8,735 nucleotides of DNA. Source: Bacillota bacterium. Its GTDB lineage: Bacteria; Bacillota; Clostridia; Christensenellales; CAG-138. The stretch lies in assembly GCA_023426265.1 (NCBI GenBank), contig JAFABA010000110.1, positions 1 to 8,735 on the forward strand, read 5' to 3'. The position numbers and the translations under genes were made by a program. Each line of letters opens with the position of its first letter. Position 1 is the first letter of the stretch. Under the pieces are notes generated by a model. That model made no database searches and was not told the DNA's origin. It saw nothing but the letters and a program-made list of their open reading frames with translations. Positions 1 to 5,334 of this stretch are shown here, piece after piece.

Positions 1-2210
1 TCCTTCGGGATGCAGGGGTCCACAGTCAGCCCGTCAAACCCCGGCTTGACGCCCAGCATGTACTGCGTGGCACTAAAATACGCCCAACCCGCGCTGCCTG
101 TCATAAACGGATGCCGCGCCCGGCCAAACGCCGTATGCGCGCGCCCCATGACAAACTGGCAGTAGGTGTAGGGCTCGGCCTGCCGGATCTCTATTTTATC
201 GTTCTGGTTGTAGGGAGAGAGCGCGTCGTAATACGTCATGGCGGATTCCCCGCGGCCTAAAGTGCATTCCGCCGCCCACGCCCACGGGTTGGGGTGGGAG
301 AATATCGCGCCGTTTTCTTTTACGCCCGGATACACGCGGGTCACAAACCCGATGCCTTCGTCGGGTTCGGTGTAGGGCGGGGCGTTGAGCATCAGGCCGT
401 ATTCCGTAAAGAGGTAGTCCCGCACCGCGTCCATGCAGCGCATGGCGCGTTCGGGGGAGGCAGCACCCGAGAGCACCGCCCAGGCGTTGCTCTCCAGATG
501 CACCTTACCCTCTTTATCCCCGGAAGTTCCTATTTTGCGCCCGTCTGCCGTGATGCCTCGGATATACCACGCGCCGTCCCACAACACTTCCTCACAGCGT
601 CGCCTAACGTCGCGCGCCATGGCGGAAAAGTAGGCGGCGTCCTCTAAGCGGCCCATGTGTTCCGCAAGTTCCGTGAACTGGTTGAGCGCCCAGTAATGCA
701 AAAAGCTCACCATCGCGCTTTCGCCGCCGCCCAAATTCAGGCAGTCGTTCCAGTCCGCCCGCAGGCCCTTCGCGATGCCGTTGGGGCCCGTTTCCCGCGC
801 GGTGAACAGCAGGATGCGCTTGAGATGGCTGTATATGGTGTCTTCGCCTTCGTCGGCGTAGGGAAGCACGGTGGAAAGGAGTTCGAAATCCCCCGTCTCC
901 TTTACGTAATTCACAACCGCGCCAACCAGCCACAGCGCGTCGTCGGAACAGGCGTCCTTGATGCCATGCACGAAGCTCGATTTTTCCGGCGTTGGTATGA
1001 CGGTGGGGGATTTGAAGGGCTTTTCTTCCTCCGGCTCAAACCATCTTGGCTCAAACAGGTGCAGGCCGTAGCCGTGGGAGGTCAGCGCCCGCATCAGCTG
1101 CAGAATACGAAGCTTGCAGCCCTCCGGCTCCGCATGCGGTATGGTCATGGCGTCCTGCGCGGTATCTCGGTACCCCAGGCCCGTGCGCCCACCCACCTCT
1201 ATGAAGGAGGAGAAGCGGGAGAATAAAACATTGATCTCGCTTTGATACAGCGTCCAGATGTTGATGAGTTCGTTCATGCCTGGATTGGGGGTACTTACCT
1301 GCAAGCGGGAAAGTTTTTCCTCCCAGAACGCCGCAAGCTTTTCCCCTTGCGCATCCACGGCCTCCGCATTGCCGTACTTCGTGCGCATCCGGATACCCGC
1401 GTCCACCCTACCTTCGCCCAGCAGGAAGAAAAAGCGCGCCGTTTCTTCTGCACCCAGCGTAAATTTCTTGTGCAGCGCGCCGCAGTGATTGCCGCCCTTT
1501 TCAAAGCTGTTTGAACATTTGCCGCGCTCCACCGCAAACGGGTTCTTTTCCGTGCGGTAGGAGCCGATAAAGCTGTCCCTTACGCAGTCAAAGCCATCCG
1601 GCGTAAAGCTTGAGGTAAAGAACTGATAGCCGTTTTCTTCATAATAAAGGTCGTCTTCGATGACGCCGTCCTCGTACTGGGAGCCCGCCGCGTACAGGCT
1701 CATCTGGAAATTCTGGTTGTCCATGGCGATATGGTGGAACGAGAACTCGCAATAAGAAAACACGCTGATATTCCGCTGTCGTCCGCTGATATTTGTGAGT
1801 GCAATATCCCAGAGCTCCACAGGGTCGTCCATCGCCACAGAAAGCTTCTGCGTGGCGAGGATGCCGTTGTATTCGCACGTATAAACGGTATAGGAGAGCC
1901 CGTGGCGGCAGGAATACCGCGCGTTCTCAAGCGGCTTGCCCACCGGCTGCCAGGAAACGCTCCAGTATTCGCCCGTTTCGTCGTCCCGCAGGTACACATA
2001 ATGCCCGGGGCCGTCCATGGGCACGCCGTTGGGCCGAAAGCGCGTGATGCGGTGGTATTCCGGGGATTTGTAAAACAGGTATCCCCCCGCCGTATGGTTG
2101 AATACGCCGCACATGTCCTTTGTGCCGATGTAATTGGTCCAGGAGACGGGCAGATCCACGCGGTCTACGACATATTCTTTTGCGTTGCTATCAAAATGGC
2201 CGTATTGCAT
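1..2210 (-). CDS. GH94 disaccharide phosphorylase, N,N'-diacetylchitobiose phosphorylase-like (3' end outside window)
   Basis: Cytoplasmic inverting phosphorylase that would split a beta-linked disaccharide with phosphate into a sugar 1-phosphate and a free sugar. My translation from the ATG at 2210 is open for 736 codons with no stop; characterised chitobiose phosphorylases are about 800 residues, so roughly 65 C-terminal residues are missing. A GGAGG lies five bases before the ATG. The N-terminus (MQYGHFDSNAKEY) and the segment SRFSSFIEVGGRTGLGYRD (ending at R348-D349) match the chitobiose phosphorylase type. The catalytic acid is D489 in DWNDCLN (D492 in the Vibrio proteolyticus enzyme, from memory). 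V626, K631, E632, H639, Q685 and T704 fall at a constant offset of five from the Vibrio V631, K636, E637, H644, Q690 and T709; I recall V631 as contacting the N-acetyl group. Cellobionic acid phosphorylase is the main alternative. Family call is very secure, substrate moderately so. Confidence 0.93.
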   Translation of the reverse strand, partial: MQYGHFDSNAKEYVVDRVDLPVSWTNYIGTKDMCGVFNHTAGGYLFYKSPEYHRITRFRPNGVPMDGPGHYVYLRDDETGEYWSVSWQPVGKPLENARYSCRHGLSYTVYTCEYNGILATQKLSVAMDDPVELWDIALTNISGRQRNISVFSYCEFSFHHIAMDNQNFQMSLYAAGSQYEDGVIEDDLYYEENGYQFFTSSFTPDGFDCVRDSFIGSYRTEKNPFAVERGKCSNSFEKGGNHCGALHKKFTLGAEETARFFFLLGEGRVDAGIRMRTKYGNAEAVDAQGEKLAAFWEEKLSRLQVSTPNPGMNELINIWTLYQSEINVLFSRFSSFIEVGGRTGLGYRDTAQDAMTIPHAEPEGCKLRILQLMRALTSHGYGLHLFEPRWFEPEEEKPFKSPTVIPTPEKSSFVHGIKDACSDDALWLVGAVVNYVKETGDFELLSTVLPYADEGEDTIYSHLKRILLFTARETGPNGIAKGLRADWNDCLNLGGGESAMVSFLHYWALNQFTELAEHMGRLEDAAYFSAMARDVRRRCEEVLWDGAWYIRGITADGRKIGTSGDKEGKVHLESNAWAVLSGAASPERAMRCMDAVRDYLFTEYGLMLNAPPYTEPDEGIGFVTRVYPGVKENGAIFSHPNPWAWAAECTLGRGESAMTYYDALSPYNQNDKIEIRQAEPYTYCQFVMGRAHTAFGRARHPFMTGSAGWAYFSATQYMLGVKPGFDGLTVDPCIPK

Positions 2211-2267
2211 GCGTTCCTCCGGCAGTTTTTGGTATGAAAGGCAAGCGCCTCTATGATATCTACATAA

Positions 2268-2296
2268 AGTATAAATCGCAGCCAACACAATGAAAA
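2268..2296 (-). promoter_or_regulatory. Candidate sigma-A promoter for the phosphorylase gene
   Basis: On the minus strand TTTTCA (2296-2291) is followed after exactly 17 bases by TATACT (2273-2268). These match the consensus boxes at 4/6 and 5/6 positions. Transcription would start about 50 bases before the GH94 start codon. This would let the phosphorylase be expressed separately from the transporter genes. The call rests only on motif match and spacing. Confidence 0.45.
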
Positions 2297-2314
2297 AGTG
2301 CTCAGGCTGCGATT
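2274..2314 (-). promoter_or_regulatory. 10-bp perfect inverted repeat overlapping the GH94 promoter
   Basis: AATCGCAGCC at 2274-2283 and its exact reverse complement GGCTGCGATT at 2305-2314 are separated by 21 bases, giving a centre-to-centre spacing of 31 bases, near three helical turns. One arm lies inside the spacer of the candidate promoter and the other lies upstream of its -35 box. It could be an operator for a dimeric regulator or an RNA hairpin after the response-regulator gene. A classical terminator is less likely, because the minus-strand sequence after the stem is TATACTTTATG rather than a T run. Confidence 0.5.
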
Positions 2315-2359
2315 ATTTGCTTCTGCTTGTCGGGTTTTGTTGCTGTCGTTTTATGGCGT

Positions 2360-3130
2360 TTATTGTTGAGGGCGGGGCTTGAAGCGGCAGACGGTGTTGC
2401 GGTATTCGTTCGCGCTCATGCCTGCAATGCGCTTGAATACCCGCGCAAAATGCGCGGTATCCGCGTAGCCTGTCAACTCGCAGATTTCGTTGATTTTCAG
2501 GCTCGGGTCCTTGAGCATTTCCCGCGCGCGGTTGATACGGATGGCGTTCAATAAATCGTAGAAGGATTGCCCCGCGTGCTTGTTCAACAGCTTGGAAAGG
2601 TGCCATTGGGACACATAGCAGTGCTCCGCCACGGTCTGTAGCGTCATCCGCTCGGCGTAATGTTCCTCCATATATGCCGCGGCCTGCCGCACCACATAGC
2701 TGCCCGCGCCCAAAAGCTCTTCCTCCGCCGTTTCCCCCTCCGCGCCATTGCCCTTGCCGCTCAAATACGTTGTTACGCAAAGAAGCGCTTCCTCGATTTC
2801 CTCCATCTTGGAGGGCTTTAACAAAAAACGGCGCACGCCCAGGCAGATGGCCTGCTGCGCGTACGCGAAATCGCTGTGGCCGGAAAGCACGATGATCTGC
2901 ATGTCGGGAAACTCGCTGCGAAGGCCGGCAAGCATGGTCAGGCCGTCCGCGTCGGGCATTTTGATATCCGTCACCACGATGTGCGGCGTATGTGCGCGGA
3001 TGGCGCGCTCGCCTTCCGCGGCGTTGTATGCGGCGGCGACCACTTCACAGCCGTAGCGTTCCCAGGGCACGATGCGCCTGAGCCCTTCGACGATGATCTC
3101 CTCGTCGTCAATGAGCGCCACCTTCCACAT
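2360..3130 (-). CDS. Response regulator, REC plus AraC-type DNA-binding domain (YesN-like, compact)
   Basis: Cytoplasmic transcription factor of 256 residues. The receiver domain (about 1-120) shows the acidic pair D8-D9, the phosphoryl acceptor D55 in VVTDIKMPD, S83 in VLSGHSD, and K105 in LLKPS. After a short, glutamate- and glycine-rich linker (about 125-142), an AraC-family domain (about 145-248) carries two helix-turn-helix segments: TLQTVAEHCYVSQWHLSKLL and KINEICELTGYADTAHFARVFKR. I start at the ATG at 3130 because GGAGG lies seven bases before it; an in-frame GTG at 3148 lies upstream of that ribosome binding site. The natural partner is the histidine kinase at 6811-8547. Many YesN-type regulators are near 500 residues with a long middle region, so this one is short. 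Likely targets are the transporter and GH94 promoters, by inference from position. Confidence 0.93.
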   Translation of the reverse strand: MWKVALIDDEEIIVEGLRRIVPWERYGCEVVAAAYNAAEGERAIRAHTPHIVVTDIKMPDADGLTMLAGLRSEFPDMQIIVLSGHSDFAYAQQAICLGVRRFLLKPSKMEEIEEALLCVTTYLSGKGNGAEGETAEEELLGAGSYVVRQAAAYMEEHYAERMTLQTVAEHCYVSQWHLSKLLNKHAGQSFYDLLNAIRINRAREMLKDPSLKINEICELTGYADTAHFARVFKRIAGMSANEYRNTVCRFKPRPQQ

Positions 3131-3164
3131 ACTTTCACCTCCACACACAGTTTACCACATATGA

Positions 3165-3194
3165 ATGCATCTTTCCTGCAGAAGAAAGATGCAT
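3165..3194 (-). promoter_or_regulatory. 11-bp perfect inverted repeat upstream of the response regulator
   Basis: ATGCATCTTTC (3165-3175) and its exact reverse complement (3184-3194) flank an 8-base centre. On the minus strand it ends 34 bases before the response-regulator start codon, so it would lie in the 5' leader or the promoter. There is no T run after the stem on the minus strand, so it is not a standard terminator. An operator or a leader hairpin is possible. I found no convincing -35/-10 pair beside it. Confidence 0.5.
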
Positions 3195-3269
3195 GGCTTG
3201 TCGATAAATAGTACGTTGGAGGCGCTGGCCCCACAGTTCGCAATGGTCGCATATGCTCCCTTGCTCACT

Positions 3270-3318
3270 GGGACTACGCTGCGCTTCTTCCGCCACAGGC
3301 GGCGCGTGGCTACGTCCC
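3270..3318 (+). repeat. Long imperfect hairpin with symmetric internal loop
   Basis: Pairing runs GGGAC (3270-3274) with GTCCC (3314-3318), a symmetric TAC/TAC internal loop, GCTGCGC (3278-3284) with GCGTGGC (3304-3310), and a terminal hairpin CCGCC-ACA-GGCGG (3290-3302). The middle helix needs two G:U pairs on plus-strand RNA; these become A:C mismatches in minus-strand RNA. The fold is therefore better from the plus strand, opposite to the operon. Confidence 0.5.
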
Positions 3319-3330
3319 CCCAAACCTCCG

Positions 3331-3353
3331 TTTAGGGCCGTAACGGCCCTAAA
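3331..3353. repeat. Perfect hairpin, 10-bp stem, 3-base loop
   Basis: TTTAGGGCCG (3331-3340) and CGGCCCTAAA (3344-3353) pair completely around a TAA loop. On the minus strand the stem is followed by CGGAGG, not by T residues, so it does not resemble a terminator for the permease operon. Confidence 0.65.
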
Positions 3354-3367
3354 AACCCAAAGGGATT

Positions 3368-3389
3368 CTCAAGGGACGTGTCCCTTGAG
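3368..3389. repeat. Perfect hairpin, 9- to 10-bp stem
   Basis: CTCAAGGGA (3368-3376) pairs exactly with TCCCTTGAG (3381-3389), with CGTG in the loop; a further C:G pair would leave a two-base loop. It is adjacent to two other perfect hairpins and lacks a following T run in either direction. Confidence 0.65.
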
Positions 3390-3395
3390 TGGAGT

Positions 3396-3412
3396 CAGGG
3401 GCAAAGCCCCTG
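3396..3412. repeat. Perfect hairpin, 7-bp stem, just after the permease stop
   Basis: CAGGGGC (3396-3402) and GCCCCTG (3406-3412) flank an AAA loop. It begins 10 bases after the permease stop codon on the minus strand. Such a GC-rich stem could protect the 3' end of the transporter mRNA or slow polymerase, but without a T run it is not a typical intrinsic terminator. Confidence 0.6.
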
Positions 3413-3422
3413 TATGAAAGAT

Positions 3423-4316
3423 TTATCCCTTGATCGCTCCCGCCGTCAATCCCTTGATGATATTCTTCTGCAGCAGGATGTACACCAGCACCACGGGAAT
3501 CACTACAACGACCACCGCCGCGGCCATAAAGCCATAGTTCACGCCCGCCTGGGAGCTGATTTCATTGAGCAGCAGCGTGATCGTTCTCTGGTTGGGCAGG
3601 CGCAAAAAGAACATCTGCGTGAACAGATCGTTGTACGACCACAGGAAGGAGAATATCGCGACCGTCGCAAACGAGGGCCGCGCCACCGGCATGATGATCT
3701 TGAAGTAAATCTGGAACACGTTGCACCCGTCCAGGTACGCCGCCTCCTCCATATCCACGGGCAGCGAGCGTATAAAGCCCATCAACACTACAATGGCAAA
3801 GGATAAATTCCCCGCGATCTGTGGAAGAGCCGTGGCGAGAAGCGAAAGCCATGTGTTGGTGGTGCCCGCAATGCCCAGCGAAACCTCCATGCGAAACACC
3901 GGGATGATTGTGGAGAACACCGGGAACATCATGCTGGCGATAATAAGCGAATGGAGCACTCTTTTGCCCTTGAACTCATAGCGCACCATGCCGTATGCGG
4001 CAAGCCCGGCAAGCACCACAACAACCAGCGTAACGGCGACGGAAATCAACAGGCTGTTGCGGTACGCGGTCACCATATCCGCGCGCTCAAACGCGGTGGT
4101 GTAATTCTCCAGCGTGAAGGAGGACAGCCACGGCCATGGGATGGAAAAGCTGTCCGACCGGATCTCGCCCCTCACGCGGAAGGAATTGATGATGACCCAG
4201 AAGAACGGATATATGGTGGTAAGCGCCCAAACGCTCAACGGAACATAGGTGAGCGCCCTGGACCATGGAAAGCGGCGCGGTCGGGCGATGGGCTTCGTGT
4301 TTGCCTGCAGTTCCAT
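3423..4316 (-). CDS. ABC sugar transporter permease, MalG/UgpE-like (CUT1)
   Basis: Inner-membrane permease of 297 residues, one half of the transmembrane channel of a carbohydrate importer. Hydrophobic segments fall near residues 24-44, 88-110, 122-140, 156-182, 215-235 and 262-282, consistent with six helices. The EAA loop that docks the ATPase is visible at about 190-210 (EEAAYLDGCNVFQIYFKIIMP). The C-terminus (GLTAGAIKG) is typical of MalG-type permeases. I start at the ATG at 4316, one base after the TGA of the upstream permease, with AAGGA eight bases before it; this spacing implies translational coupling. The frame also extends up to a TTG at 4352, but that would overlap the upstream gene and lacks a better binding site. 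The partner permease and binding protein lie directly upstream. Confidence 0.95.
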   Translation of the reverse strand: MELQANTKPIARPRRFPWSRALTYVPLSVWALTTIYPFFWVIINSFRVRGEIRSDSFSIPWPWLSSFTLENYTTAFERADMVTAYRNSLLISVAVTLVVVVLAGLAAYGMVRYEFKGKRVLHSLIIASMMFPVFSTIIPVFRMEVSLGIAGTTNTWLSLLATALPQIAGNLSFAIVVLMGFIRSLPVDMEEAAYLDGCNVFQIYFKIIMPVARPSFATVAIFSFLWSYNDLFTQMFFLRLPNQRTITLLLNEISSQAGVNYGFMAAAVVVVVIPVVLVYILLQKNIIKGLTAGAIKG

Positions 4317-4317
4317 A

Positions 4318-5214
4318 TCAATAATCCTTTTCCTTGAATACTTTGTTGGCAAGCTGGGAAATCGCCACGCCCAGCACCACGATCACGATGGCAATTGTGG
4401 AGCCGTAGTCCACATCCGTGCGAAGGAACGTCTGGTTATACATATACGTGCCCGTCAGCCACGATTTATCCATGGGAATGCCGGAGCCCATCATCACCCA
4501 GGGGAGGTCGAACGCCTTGAGCGCGCCGGTAATAGCTAACACCAGGCAGGTGCAAAGCACGTTGTGAAGTAGCGGCAGCGTCACATAGCGCACCCGCTTC
4601 CATCCGCTTGCGCCGTCCAGGTTTGCCGCCTCGTAAATTTCGGGTGAAATATTGTTGAGGCCAGTAATGAGTATGACGAAATAAAACCCCACGTACTGCC
4701 ACATCACGGGCGAGAACATGGTAAAAAGATAGTGGTTTTCATCCTTCCAGTCAATAAACTCGGTGAGGCCGAATACTTTTTGCAGCAGCTGGTTGAGCAT
4801 GCCGCCGTTATACAGAAATATGAGGTTAAATAAAAGGCCGAGCGCCGTCGCGCTGATCACGATGGGAAAGAAATAAACCGTGCGGAAAAACTCATGCCCG
4901 CGCCGGATGTTGTCTACCAAAAGCGCAAGCACAAGCGCGATGCCCACCTGAAACACGATGGTGCATACCATCAAAAGCAGGCTGTTTTTGATGGCGGTTC
5001 CCATGAACGGGTCTTCGAACAGCTTTGCATAGTTGAGGTACCACGGGTCGTTGAGCCCTTCGGCTGCCGTACCCAGGCCGGAAATATGGGAAAAGCTGTT
5101 GACGAAGTTCATTACGAACGGATAGAACAGGTACACCGCAAGAAACGCAAACGCGGGGACAAGAAAAAAGAACAGGGGTGACTTTTTTTTGAATATGGTG
5201 GAGGTATAGTTCAT
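4318..5214 (-). CDS. ABC sugar transporter permease, MalF/UgpA-like (CUT1)
   Basis: Inner-membrane permease of 298 residues that would pair with the following MalG-like subunit. Hydrophobic stretches near 13-38, 76-100, 112-135, 166-188, 215-238 and 272-290 fit a six-helix topology, and a short basic N-terminus (KKK at 9-11) precedes the first. The EAA loop is clear at about 195-215 (EAANLDGASGWKRVRYVTLPLL). The ATG at 5214 follows AGAGG by eight bases; another ATG eleven bases from the end of that leader is out of frame. It is separated from the solute-binding protein gene by a 120-base gap holding an intrinsic terminator, so its expression is probably lower than that of the binding protein. 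No ATPase gene follows, as is usual for CUT1 systems that borrow a shared ATPase. Confidence 0.95.
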   Translation of the reverse strand: MNYTSTIFKKKSPLFFFLVPAFAFLAVYLFYPFVMNFVNSFSHISGLGTAAEGLNDPWYLNYAKLFEDPFMGTAIKNSLLLMVCTIVFQVGIALVLALLVDNIRRGHEFFRTVYFFPIVISATALGLLFNLIFLYNGGMLNQLLQKVFGLTEFIDWKDENHYLFTMFSPVMWQYVGFYFVILITGLNNISPEIYEAANLDGASGWKRVRYVTLPLLHNVLCTCLVLAITGALKAFDLPWVMMGSGIPMDKSWLTGTYMYNQTFLRTDVDYGSTIAIVIVVLGVAISQLANKVFKEKDY

Positions 5215-5244
5215 GTCGTCATCCTCTTAGGCCTTAGGTAACCA

Positions 5245-5256
5245 CTGACTAGTCAG
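5245..5256. promoter_or_regulatory. Perfect 12-bp palindrome before the permease genes
   Basis: CTGACTAGTCAG reads the same on both strands. It lies between the terminator-like hairpin and the permease start codon, 31 bases upstream of that ATG. It could be a binding site for a dimeric regulator or a small hairpin downstream of the attenuator. No protein can be assigned from the sequence. Confidence 0.4.
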
Positions 5257-5267
5257 CACTTACTGGG

Positions 5268-5299
5268 AAAAGGGCTGCCCGGGTGTGCCCGGACAGCCC
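5268..5299 (-). terminator. Intrinsic terminator or attenuator between binding protein and permease genes
   Basis: On the minus strand GGGCTGTCCGGG (5299-5288) pairs with CCCGGGCAGCCC (5283-5272) over 12 positions with one T:G wobble and a CACA loop. Four Ts (5271-5268) follow immediately. It starts 35 bases after the solute-binding protein stop. Partial termination here is a common way to make far more binding protein than permease, so read-through into the permeases is expected. Confidence 0.8.
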
Positions 5300-5334
5300 C
5301 GCTTGTTGGAATACCCTTTCTTGTGGGTGCTGTG

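Larger units (their letters stand above)
3270..3412. repeat. Cluster of four GC-rich hairpins between permease and regulator genes
   Basis: Four consecutive inverted repeats occupy nearly all of this stretch: a long imperfect hairpin (3270-3318), then perfect ones at 3331-3353, 3368-3389 and 3396-3412. They fill most of the 292-base gap between the permease stop and the regulator start, which otherwise holds no supportable gene. A small CCC-AAA-GGG hairpin at 3356-3364 lies between two of them and is followed on the minus strand by five Ts, a weak terminator at best. The density suggests a dispersed intergenic element such as a REP- or MITE-like repeat. One copy alone cannot prove it is repeated. 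Confidence 0.6.

Noticed and set aside
657..1226. Plus-strand open frame of 189 codons
   Set aside because: It is antisense to the GH94 catalytic region, whose minus-strand frame is continuous and carries all active-site motifs. No domain is recognisable in the plus-strand product.
1..2210. Possible frameshift or broken GH94 gene because no complete open frame is seen
   Set aside because: Translation through the window is continuous with conserved motifs in order; the stop is simply beyond the left edge.
2221..2260. Catabolite-control (cre) site before the GH94 gene
   Set aside because: TGAAAGGCAAGCGCC looks similar at first but lacks the central CG at the required spacing.
3131..3148. Earlier GTG start for the response regulator at 3148
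   Set aside because: The GGAGG ribosome binding site would lie inside the coding region; it is well placed for the ATG at 3130, where the receiver domain begins.
3135..3323. Minus-strand open frame of 62 codons in the permease-regulator gap
   Set aside because: It runs through the hairpin cluster and overlaps the regulator leader. Its composition follows the inverted repeats and there is no good ribosome binding site.
3270..3412. CRISPR array
   Set aside because: The hairpins differ in sequence and there are no equal-length direct repeats or regular spacers.
4317..4352. N-terminal extension of the MalG-like permease from a TTG start at 4352
   Set aside because: It would overlap the upstream permease, while the ATG at 4316 follows that gene's stop by one base and has AAGGA at a good distance.
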